Shown one piece after another: positions 5,828 to 12,915 of a stretch of 15,447 bases of DNA. Position numbers and translations under genes: made by a program. Origin of the DNA: CAYLOP01 sp964385305 (lineage in GTDB: Bacteria > Chloroflexota > Anaerolineae > Anaerolineales > E44-bin32); assembly GCA_964385305.1 (NCBI GenBank), contig CAYLOP010000068.1:1-15447 (forward strand), written 5' to 3'. Position 1 is the stretch's first letter. Each line of letters starts with the position of its first letter. The notes beneath the pieces were generated by a model. It searched no databases, was not told where the DNA came from, and saw only the letters and a list, made by a program, of their open reading frames with translations.

Positions 5828-7246
5828 ATGTCATTTTTTGCATCTTTGAGCAGTCGTATCCATCAAGTCCGTTCGCTGCTATGCGTCGGGCTCGACCCGC
5901 ATAGCGAAATGCTCCCCCAACCGACCGCAGATGCGGCCAGAGACTTTTGCCTGCGGATCATTGATGCAACAGCTGATCAGGTTTGCGCCTTCAAGCCCAA
6001 CAGCGCTTTCTTTGAAGTCTATGGCCCGGCAGGATGGAGAGCCCTGCAGGAAGTGATCGCGGCTGTACCGGAGGGAATCCCGGTGATCTTGGATGCTAAA
6101 CGCGGCGATATCGCTTCCACGGCACAGGTCTATGCCCGAGCGGTCTTCGAGACGCTTGGTGCGGACGCCGTTACGCTCAACCCCTATTTGGGCCATGATG
6201 CGATTGGACCTTTCCTCGGCGATCCGGAGCGTGGCGTGTTCTTGCTCTGCAAAACCTCGAACCCCAGCGCGGATGAGCTTCAGGCAGTCCTTGTCGCCGA
6301 CGGCGATCCATTCTTCGTCCGATTGGCGCGCCTGGCGGAGTCCTGGAACACCCAGGATAACCTCGGGCTGGTCGTTGGTGCAACGGATGTCGCCGCTGTA
6401 GCTGCTGTGCGGGAGGCCGCGCCTGATTTGTGGCTGCTCGCGCCGGGCGTAGGCGCACAGGGCGGCGACCTGCGCGCTGTGCTGCGCGCGGGGTTGCGAA
6501 CAGATGGACTTGGGATGGTGATCCCGGTCTCACGTGCGATCGCAGGTGGGTCCGACCCCGGCGTCGAAGCCGAACGACTGCGGACTGCCATCGAAGAAGT
6601 GCGACATGAACCCAGACAGGTCGGCGGCAACGATATTTTTAACCCTGTTTTAGCCGCGCTCGCCGATGACCTTCTGGAAGCCGGATGCGTACGCTTCGGT
6701 GAATTCACACTCAAGTCTGGTGTACAATCGCCCATCTATATCGACCTTCGGAGGCTGGCATCCTATCCGGGGTTGCTCGCGCGCGTGGCGGCTGCCTATC
6801 GAACACTGCTGGGAAGGTTGGAATACGACCGGCTGGCAGGATTGCCGTACGCAGCGCTGCCGATCGCAACAGCGGTTGCATTGCAGACCGGGAAAGCGAT
6901 GATCTATCCACGCAAGGAGGCGAAAACTTACGGCACACGTGCGCCGGTGGAGGGCGTCTTCGAGATAGGGGAGACGGTTGTCGTCCTTGACGACTTGGCC
7001 ACGACCGGTGGGAGCAAGTTTGAGGCGATTGAATGTCTGGAATCGGTGGGATGTGTCGTGCGCGATGTGGTCGTGCTCGTCGACCGCCAGAGCGGGGCAG
7101 GAGAGGCGCTGGCAAAAGCGGGGTACCGCATGCATGCCGTCTTTACACTTTCCAATCTGGTTGATTATTGGCTGGGACGCGGGAAGATCTCGCCCGAGCA
7201 GGCGAGCGTGGTGCGAAGGTTTCTGCGTGGTGAACTAAGTTCTTGA
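5828..7246 (+). CDS. pyrFE: Reversed UMP synthase: OMP decarboxylase-orotate phosphoribosyltransferase fusion
   Basis: One 472-residue chain carries two enzymes that complete UMP synthesis. Residues 1 to about 262 are an OMP decarboxylase of the PyrF subfamily-2 type, with VGLDP (Asp23), AFKPN (Lys56), the catalytic DAKRGDI (89-95), and a VIPVSRAI phosphate-binding segment. Residues about 268-472 are an orotate phosphoribosyltransferase, with FTLKSG, the PRKEAKTYGTR loop (361-371) and the PRPP motif VVVLDDLATTGGS (384-396). The order is the opposite of human UMPS. No stop or frameshift lies between the domains. Three ATG/GTG candidates occur (5822, 5825, 5828); 5828 was chosen because AAGGTG (5817-5822) then sits five bases upstream. 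It lies 57 bases after pyrB. The fusion could channel OMP from the second domain to the first. Confidence 0.93.
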   Translation: MSFFASLSSRIHQVRSLLCVGLDPHSEMLPQPTADAARDFCLRIIDATADQVCAFKPNSAFFEVYGPAGWRALQEVIAAVPEGIPVILDAKRGDIASTAQVYARAVFETLGADAVTLNPYLGHDAIGPFLGDPERGVFLLCKTSNPSADELQAVLVADGDPFFVRLARLAESWNTQDNLGLVVGATDVAAVAAVREAAPDLWLLAPGVGAQGGDLRAVLRAGLRTDGLGMVIPVSRAIAGGSDPGVEAERLRTAIEEVRHEPRQVGGNDIFNPVLAALADDLLEAGCVRFGEFTLKSGVQSPIYIDLRRLASYPGLLARVAAAYRTLLGRLEYDRLAGLPYAALPIATAVALQTGKAMIYPRKEAKTYGTRAPVEGVFEIGETVVVLDDLATTGGSKFEAIECLESVGCVVRDVVVLVDRQSGAGEALAKAGYRMHAVFTLSNLVDYWLGRGKISPEQASVVRRFLRGELSS

Positions 7247-7296
7247 ACCCGTGGTGTGAGACATGACGATCGGATGTGCAAGTTTGGATGATGTCG

Positions 7297-8322
7297 ATGT
7301 ATGAGATCATTCGCCCACTTCTCTTCCGCCTCGATCCCGAGCGCGCCCACGATCTAACTCTCAACTTGCTCTCCATGGTGGGAAAAGCCCCCCCGCTGTG
7401 CGCTGCCATGGCGCGGTTTTTCAGGGTCAGGAACCCTGCGCTTCAAGTGCAGGCTTTTGGCCTGTCTTTTCCCAATCCCGTCGGTCTTGCGGCCGGCTAC
7501 GATAAAGATGGCGTAGCTGCAGCAGGGCTCGCTTCGCTGGGGTTTGGCCACATCGAGCTGGGTACGGTCACGCCCCGTGGTCAGACTGGCAATACGAAGC
7601 CACGAGTTTTTCGCCTCCCCGAAGATGATGCCTTGATCAACCGCATGGGATTTCCAAATGCAGGCTCTGCTGCGCTGCTGGGACGGTTGCAGAGGTTGAG
7701 GCTGCCTGGCGTTGTGTTGGGGATCAACATCGGCAAGGGCGTGGACACGCCGCTCGAGCGTGCGGCCGAGGATTATCTAACCCTCATGCGAACCTTCGCA
7801 GCGGTCGCCGATTACCTCGCCGTGAATATCTCCTCGCCCAACACGGTGGGGCTCAGGCGGCTTCAGGCGCGCGATTTCCTGGAAGACCTGCTTGAAGCGA
7901 TTTCTTCTGAGCGGGAGAAGATCCAGTCCTTATTGGGGAAGCCTGTGCCGATCCTGGTCAAGCTTGCCCCCGATCTTTCCCTGGAGGAGATCGAGGATGC
8001 CGTCGGTGCCATCTATGATTCGGGCATGGATGGTGTGATCGCGACCAACACCACCGTTGAGCGGGTCAGTCTGCATTCGGCGTTTGCAGGTGAGACGGGC
8101 GGGTTGAGCGGCGCGCCGCTGCGCGAGCGATCTACAGCAATCGTGCGCTACATTCACCGCATCACCCAGGGAAGATTGCCGATCGTCGGTGTTGGGGGAA
8201 TTGGTGGCGTAAGCGATGCACGTGCGAAATTGGACGCCGGCGCGACTTTGGTGCAAATTTATACTGGCCTTGTGTATCGCGGTCCAGGTATCGTGCGGGA
8301 TATCTTACGTGGGCTACAGTAA
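7297..8322 (+). CDS. pyrD: Dihydroorotate dehydrogenase (quinone), class 2
   Basis: A 341-residue flavoenzyme that oxidises dihydroorotate to orotate at the membrane with quinone as acceptor. The N-terminal MYEIIRPLLFRLDPERAHD segment matches the amphipathic membrane/quinone-binding helix of class 2 enzymes such as E. coli PyrD. The FMN region GLAAGYDKDG, the NRMGFPN loop, the catalytic serine in NISSPNT (Ser180), KLAPDLS, ATNTT, GGLSG and the GVGGIGG phosphate site are intact. The frame is open from a GTG at 7276, with ATGs at 7288, 7291 and 7297; 7297 was chosen from the family N terminus, although no strong Shine-Dalgarno is seen. It ends the pyr operon. Use of the quinone-linked class implies a respiratory chain, which fits the cydDC genes further on. 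Confidence 0.94.
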   Translation: MYEIIRPLLFRLDPERAHDLTLNLLSMVGKAPPLCAAMARFFRVRNPALQVQAFGLSFPNPVGLAAGYDKDGVAAAGLASLGFGHIELGTVTPRGQTGNTKPRVFRLPEDDALINRMGFPNAGSAALLGRLQRLRLPGVVLGINIGKGVDTPLERAAEDYLTLMRTFAAVADYLAVNISSPNTVGLRRLQARDFLEDLLEAISSEREKIQSLLGKPVPILVKLAPDLSLEEIEDAVGAIYDSGMDGVIATNTTVERVSLHSAFAGETGGLSGAPLRERSTAIVRYIHRITQGRLPIVGVGGIGGVSDARAKLDAGATLVQIYTGLVYRGPGIVRDILRGLQ

Positions 8323-8330
8323 GTAGAAGG

Positions 8331-8359
8331 AAAAAGCCTCCTGCTTGGTGAGGAGGCTT
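8331..8359 (-). terminator. Intrinsic terminator of the LysM gene, between convergent genes
   Basis: A 9-bp perfect inverted repeat, AAGCCTCCT (8334-8342) with AGGAGGCTT (8351-8359), has an 8-base loop. Read on the - strand, the second arm runs into TTTTT, so it is a proper terminator for the LysM gene ending at 8384. Read on the + strand it follows pyrD by about 10 bases but lacks a U-run, so it would be at most a weak end for the pyr transcript. Confidence 0.72.
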
Positions 8360-8383
8360 AGCGGGTTTGTTGGTGATTTGGGA

Positions 8384-8641
8384 CTAAAGTTCCGGGATCT
8401 TAAGGACCTGTCCGGGAACGATAACGTTGGGATTATCGCCGATGACAGCCTTGTTGGCATTGTAGATCACCATCCACTTATCCTTGACCGCTGAACCGTA
8501 GTACTTCAAGGCAATATGGCTCAGCGTTTCCCCTTCCTTAACGGTGTGCTCGGCTTTGATCTTCGGTGCGGTGCCCTTATGCTTCTTAAAGGAATCGAGA
8601 ATTCGCTTGGCTGTCTCCTGTTCCCCTTTTTCCAATGGCAT
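8384..8641 (-). CDS. Small LysM domain protein
   Basis: An 85-residue protein with a short charged N-terminal helix (EKGEQETAKRILDSFKKHKG) and one LysM domain (about residues 31-83: HTVKEGETLSHIALKYYG ... NANKAVIG ... IVPGQVLKIPEL). LysM domains usually bind N-acetylglucosamine-containing glycans such as peptidoglycan. The layout resembles the C-terminal half of the E. coli potassium-binding protein Kbp (YgaU) without its BON domain. No signal peptide or membrane segment is present, so the protein is predicted cytoplasmic unless exported by another route. The start is well supported by AGAGGAGG about seven bases upstream of ATG. It is transcribed alone, convergent with pyrD, and has its own terminator. 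The ligand is unknown. Confidence 0.85.
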   Translation of the reverse strand: MPLEKGEQETAKRILDSFKKHKGTAPKIKAEHTVKEGETLSHIALKYYGSAVKDKWMVIYNANKAVIGDNPNVIVPGQVLKIPEL

Positions 8642-8856
8642 TTCATTTCCTCCTCTGGTGATTTTGGTTTAGATAACCTTATAAGTACAATAATATCACA
8701 ACCGCGACACACGCTGTGGAGTCGGGTTTCACATCCCTAGTTCATTGGGTAAGGAAATGATGGTGGGCTGATAGTTTTGATTGGGTAGCTGATATTGGAT
8801 GACAATTGCTGGTTCGCAGGTTGGTTGCGTCTCGCGTGCCATTGAGAGGGGGATGG

Positions 8857-9942
8857 TTGCTTCGCTTCGACATGTTCCGTTCGATACCGGTAAGGGTACT
8901 GATCACACTGCTGATCCTGGCAGGGATGTTCGCGATCTTCCAGTGGCTCCCGCGCGAGAACCCGCCTCCACCCGTCGAAGAAGTCGCGACGGAGGACACC
9001 TGGTACAGCCTATACTTCAGCGATCCGGCGAGCCCGTCCGCTGAGAGCTTGCGGGGAGGGCCGGATGCGAATTTGGCGGATGCGCTCGACGCGGCGCGCT
9101 ACTCGATCGACGTCGCCGTGTACAGATTGGACCTGTGGAGCATACGTGATGCGTTGAAACGCGCCCATCGCCGGGGGGTCAGCGTTCGCGTGGTCACCGA
9201 GAGTAACCACGCAAGCGAGCCGGAGATCGAGAGCCTGAGAACAGCGGGCATACCCGTCCAATCGGATCAGCGAGAGCACTTGATGCATCATAAGTTCGTC
9301 GTGATCGATCGGTTGGAGGTTTGGACGGGATCGATGAACTTCACGATGAACGGTGCCTATCGTAATGACAACAACCTGCTGCGCATTCGTTCGCATCGAG
9401 TGGCGGAGGATTACACACGTGAGTTCGAAGAGATGTTCGTTGAGGATCGTTACGGGGCGCTCTCCCTGGCGGATACGCCCTATCCCGCTGTGCGGATTGA
9501 TGGCACCCTCGTCGAGGTGTACTTCTCGCCCGACGACCATGTCGCCGATCATCTCATCCTCCAGATCAAGGAGGCCGATCGCAGCATTGATTTTCTAGCC
9601 TTCACTCTGACCCATGATGCGATTGCCGAGGCGCTACTGGCGCGCGCTGCGCTGGGAGTGAGCGTGCGCGGCGTGGTGGAGGCGGGACAGGCTTCCGCAG
9701 CAGGCGGGGATACCACACGTCTGCGCGAGGCCGGATTGGATGTCCGACTTGATACGAGCCCAGGTCTGATGCACCATAAAGTGATGATCATTGACGGGGA
9801 GACAGTGGTGACCGGGTCTTTCAACTTCACACGGACCGCCGAGCAGGACAATGATGAGAACGTCCTCATCGTGCACGATGTAGACCTGACCCATCAATTC
9901 TTGATAGAATTTGAACGGATATTCGAGATGGCCTCCCCATAA
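8857..9942 (+). CDS. Phospholipase D-superfamily protein with two HKD motifs and N-terminal membrane anchor
   Basis: A 361-residue protein in two similar halves. Each has an HxK(x)4D motif followed by GSxNFT: His144/Lys146/Asp151 (HHKFVVID, then GSMNFT) and His306/Lys308/Asp313 (HHKVMIIDG, then GSFNFT). This is the double active site of the PLD/nuclease superfamily, acting on phosphodiesters. A hydrophobic stretch at about residues 12-31 (VRVLITLLILAGMFAIFQW) looks like a signal anchor, followed by a Pro/Glu-rich linker, so the catalytic part may face outside. The frame is open from 8806. TTG at 8857 was chosen because the purine run AGAGGGGG (8845-8852) lies just upstream; ATG at 8872 is the main alternative. 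The stop overlaps the next gene's start by one base. The substrate, DNA or phospholipid, is undetermined. Confidence 0.82.
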   Translation: MLRFDMFRSIPVRVLITLLILAGMFAIFQWLPRENPPPPVEEVATEDTWYSLYFSDPASPSAESLRGGPDANLADALDAARYSIDVAVYRLDLWSIRDALKRAHRRGVSVRVVTESNHASEPEIESLRTAGIPVQSDQREHLMHHKFVVIDRLEVWTGSMNFTMNGAYRNDNNLLRIRSHRVAEDYTREFEEMFVEDRYGALSLADTPYPAVRIDGTLVEVYFSPDDHVADHLILQIKEADRSIDFLAFTLTHDAIAEALLARAALGVSVRGVVEAGQASAAGGDTTRLREAGLDVRLDTSPGLMHHKVMIIDGETVVTGSFNFTRTAEQDNDENVLIVHDVDLTHQFLIEFERIFEMASP

Positions 9943-12446
9943 TGTTTCAAGAAAGGCTGAATGCGGTGGACACTAAAGGAAAATTCTTCATTGGACGAAC
10001 ATACGATATCAAAGCCAAGAAACTTCTTGACGATCCAACCCTCTACGACCCGGACGATCTGACCACGCATGGTGTTGTGGTGGGTATGACGGGTTCTGGG
10101 AAGACTGGTCTGTGCGTCGACATCCTGGAGGAAGCCGCGCTGAACAACATCCCCGCGCTGCTGATCGACCCCAAGGGCGACATCGCCAACCTGCTGCTGC
10201 ATTTTCCCGCGCTCCGCCCGCAAGATTTCGAGCCCTGGGTGGACGCCGACCAGGCGCGCCGCGAAGGGAAGACGGTGGCGCAGGTTTCTGCGGACGTGGC
10301 CGACCTCTGGCGGGGTGGGCTTGCGAAGTGGGGGATCGAGTCGGAGCGGATCGCGGCGGTGCAGGATGCGGTGGATTATGCCGTGTACACGCCCGGTTCC
10401 GACGCCGGACTGCCTGTGAGCATCATGGCCTCCCTGAGGGCGCCGGATATGGCGTGGGATGAGCATCGCGAGCTGCTGCGCGAGAAAATCTCGAGCACGG
10501 CGACCGCGCTGTTGGGCTTGGTGGGCGTTGAGGCGGATCCCGTTCGCAGCCGTGAACACATCCTGTTATCGAATTTGTTTGAACACGCCTGGCAGGCGGG
10601 CGATGATCTGGACTTGACCGAGCTGATCCGGCAAATCCAGAATCCCCCCTTCAAGAAGTTGGGCGCGTTTGAGTTGGATCAGTTCTATCCAGACGACGAC
10701 CGCTTCGAGCTGGCGATGGCGCTCAACAATCTACTCGCCGCGCCGTCCTTCCAGGCATGGATCGAAGGGGCTACGCTCGACATCCAATCGCTCTTATGGG
10801 CCTCCGATGGCCGACCGCGGCACAGTGTTTTCTATCTGGCGCACCTTCCCGATAGCGAGCGCATGTTCTTCGTCACCTTGCTGCTGACGGCGGTGGAGGC
10901 TTGGCTGCGCACACAGCCCGGCTCTCCCTCGCTGCGGGCGTTGATTTACTTTGATGAAGTCTTCGGCTATCTGCCGCCCGTTGCAAATCCACCCTCCAAG
11001 GGTCCACTGCTGCGCTTGTTGAAGCAGGCGCGCGCCTTTGGGATGGGGTTGCTGCTTGCGACCCAGAACCCGGTTGATCTGGATTATAAGGCGCTCAGCA
11101 ACGCCGGTACGTGGATGATTGGGAAGTTGCAGACCGAGCAGGATAAAGCGCGGCTCCTAGAAGGCTTGGAGGGCGTCGGCGCTGGGGAGAGCGGTTTTGA
11201 CCGCGCCGCTGCAGATAAGGCGATCAGCGCCTTGGACAAGCGGGTATTCTTGCTGCATAACATACATGAACGTGCTCCCCAGATCTTCCAAACGCGCTGG
11301 GCGATGGCCTACCTGAAAGGTCCGATCACCCGTATGCAGCTCCGAGAATTGAACGAGTTTGTGGGCGCGGAGGCGGGCATGGAGCCGGTGGCGGCGCAGG
11401 AAGTCGCGCCGGATGTGAGCGTGGCGGCTGAAGTGTCGCGCCAGGTTAAAGGCACCACCACACGCTCGAGACCGCCCTCCGGTGTGGACGAGGTGTTCCT
11501 GCCTAACAACCTCACTGTTGCGGAGGCCTTGAGTGCAGAAGGCCGAACCGCGCCGGGGGCGAAGCAGCTAGGGGTCGTATACCGACCCGCACTGCTCGCG
11601 CAGGCGGACGTGCGCTATCTCGATCGCAAGATTAACATCGATCACGAGGAAACGATCGCGGTCCTTGCAGGTGAAGCCGAACGCGGTGGGATGATTCGCT
11701 GGGAGGATATGCTCTCGGAACCGGTCAATCTCGATTCGCTGGACCGTACGCCGGCGCCCGAGGCGCGCTTCGCCGCGCTGGAAGCGCCCTTCACGGAGAA
11801 GAATTCCATGAAATCCCTGGAAAAGGACTTCCAAGACTATCTCTACCACAGCGCGTCGCTGCGTTTGACGTCGAATACGGTGTTGAAGATCGTCGCGGAA
11901 CCGGGGATGACGGAGGAAGCCTTCCGGGCGCGGTGCACAGAAGCCGCCGGGGAAGCGCGTGAGCCCGAGGAAGATAAGCTGCGCGAGAAGTACGAGAAAA
12001 AGATCAAGCGCATCGAGGACAGACTTGCCAAGGAGGAAAGAGAGCTGGCCGAGGACCAGGCGGAACTCTCCGGTCGTAAACTGGAGGAGATCGCCACGTT
12101 GGGGGAGAACGTCCTGGGGTTGTTCACAGGATCGAGAAGCGCACGGCGTGTGACCACCTCTCTGACCAAACGGCGCATGACATCGAAAGCGAAGTCGGAT
12201 GTCGAAGAGTCGATGGACGAGATCGAGCGCTTCAAGGCGGAGTTGGCTGACATTGAAGCGGAACTGGCGGATGAGCTCGATGAGATCCGGGAACGCTGGG
12301 AGGATGCGGTTGAGGAGATCGATGAGACCGTGATCACGCCCAAGAAGCAGGATATTCGCCTGGCGCTGTTCGCAGTGGCCTGGTTCCCCTACTGGCAATT
12401 GCAGGAAGGTCAGGAGGTCTTTGAACTGCCGGGCTATGCAGCCTGA
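9942..12446 (+). CDS. HerA/FtsK-superfamily ATPase with long C-terminal coiled coil
   Basis: An 834-residue P-loop ATPase. Walker A is GMTGSGKTG (48-56), followed by PALLIDPKGD (71-80), a segment typical of HerA/VirB4/TraG-like pumping ATPases. Walker B is ALIYFDEVFGYLP (Asp338, Glu339), and LLATQNPVDLDYKALSNAGT (371-390) is the sensor-like motif. Residues 480-515 are a variable Ala/Val/Thr/Arg linker. About 515-660 hold a second, unassigned domain, and about 672-795 form a very charged heptad-rich coiled coil ending in a hydrophobic segment (LALFAVAWFPYW). HerA-type ATPases act as hexamers moving or opening DNA, usually with a partner nuclease. The ATG overlaps the TAA of the PLD gene by one base (TAATG), so the two are translationally coupled. 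No signal peptide is present. The exact function is unknown. Confidence 0.8.
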   Translation: MFQERLNAVDTKGKFFIGRTYDIKAKKLLDDPTLYDPDDLTTHGVVVGMTGSGKTGLCVDILEEAALNNIPALLIDPKGDIANLLLHFPALRPQDFEPWVDADQARREGKTVAQVSADVADLWRGGLAKWGIESERIAAVQDAVDYAVYTPGSDAGLPVSIMASLRAPDMAWDEHRELLREKISSTATALLGLVGVEADPVRSREHILLSNLFEHAWQAGDDLDLTELIRQIQNPPFKKLGAFELDQFYPDDDRFELAMALNNLLAAPSFQAWIEGATLDIQSLLWASDGRPRHSVFYLAHLPDSERMFFVTLLLTAVEAWLRTQPGSPSLRALIYFDEVFGYLPPVANPPSKGPLLRLLKQARAFGMGLLLATQNPVDLDYKALSNAGTWMIGKLQTEQDKARLLEGLEGVGAGESGFDRAAADKAISALDKRVFLLHNIHERAPQIFQTRWAMAYLKGPITRMQLRELNEFVGAEAGMEPVAAQEVAPDVSVAAEVSRQVKGTTTRSRPPSGVDEVFLPNNLTVAEALSAEGRTAPGAKQLGVVYRPALLAQADVRYLDRKINIDHEETIAVLAGEAERGGMIRWEDMLSEPVNLDSLDRTPAPEARFAALEAPFTEKNSMKSLEKDFQDYLYHSASLRLTSNTVLKIVAEPGMTEEAFRARCTEAAGEAREPEEDKLREKYEKKIKRIEDRLAKEERELAEDQAELSGRKLEEIATLGENVLGLFTGSRSARRVTTSLTKRRMTSKAKSDVEESMDEIERFKAELADIEAELADELDEIRERWEDAVEEIDETVITPKKQDIRLALFAVAWFPYWQLQEGQEVFELPGYAA

Positions 12447-12915
12447 AACCCTCATCTTAGTGTAAATATATATCTGGAAGACACATTTATAGATGAGTGG
12501 TGAGCTGGCGTCACTCGGGATACAACTACATCAAGTCTATGACTGATGTTGTGATTGCGTAGGCGTAAAGTCCACTCGCACAGTACGCCTGTCTCCTGTG
12601 GCGCACTTCGTGATGCGCAGCGAAGGTGCTGCGTAGACTGGCGAACCGAAATAATTGGTACCTCACGCTTCTAATTCCCCTGATTATTCATGACATTCTG
12701 CCCTTCTGGGTACCGCGGAAATGAGCCCAGCGAAGCTGAATCTCACTGTTTTCAACCGTTTTATTTTTCAGTGCCAGGGGCATATGCTATCCAACAATGA
12801 GATCTCCCTCTTCCCTCATCTTTATGAGCGCTCCCTGACGGGAAGCTTGGATGACATTGGTAAGATGTAGCGCTTTGTTGGATCAAGATTTGCTATTCTC
12901 CTCAAGGCGCGGAAT
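12447..12915. other. 469-base noncoding gap between convergent genes, rich in inverted repeats
   Basis: No convincing coding sequence is seen on either strand. Four base bodies after the ATPase stop, CTCATCT (12451-12457) and AGATGAG (12491-12497) form an inverted repeat with a long A/T-rich spacer. From 12561 to 12635 there are several stem-forming repeats (see the separate entry). An A/T-rich stretch lies near 12745-12772. ATCCAACAA (12789-12797) recurs inverted as TTGTTGGAT (12875-12883). No stem is followed by a convincing T-run on either strand, so the terminators of the ATPase gene and of cydC remain unassigned. Confidence 0.6.
12561..12635. repeat. Cluster of stem-forming inverted repeats
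   Basis: Three stems can be drawn. AGGCGTA (12561-12567) pairs with TACGCCT (12584-12590). GCGCA (12601-12605) pairs with TGCGC (12614-12618). TGCGCAGC (12614-12621) pairs with GCTGCGTA (12628-12635) as eight pairs including one G-U, closing a GAAGGT loop. The second and third are mutually exclusive. This density of pairing in a noncoding gap could be a structured RNA, a palindromic repeat or chance; no known RNA family was recognised. Confidence 0.35.

Noticed and set aside
8642..8856. Divergent promoters between the LysM gene and the PLD gene
   Set aside because: The segment near 8665-8700 is A/T-rich and suits a - strand promoter, but no box pair with proper spacing stands out for either gene.
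9894..10559. 221-codon open frame on the - strand across the PLD/ATPase junction
   Set aside because: It lies opposite two supported genes, including the Walker A region, and has a His/Arg/Gln-rich shadow composition with no motif.
11568..12455. 295-codon open frame on the - strand opposite the HerA-like ATPase
   Set aside because: It is antisense to a well supported gene. Its Arg/Leu/Phe/Gln-rich composition is what the complement of charged coiled-coil codons gives, and no domain is recognisable.
12451..12497. Inverted repeat CTCATCT/AGATGAG just after the ATPase stop, considered as a terminator
   Set aside because: The arms are seven bases separated by 33 A/T-rich bases and there is no T-run after the second arm, so it does not meet the pattern of an intrinsic terminator.
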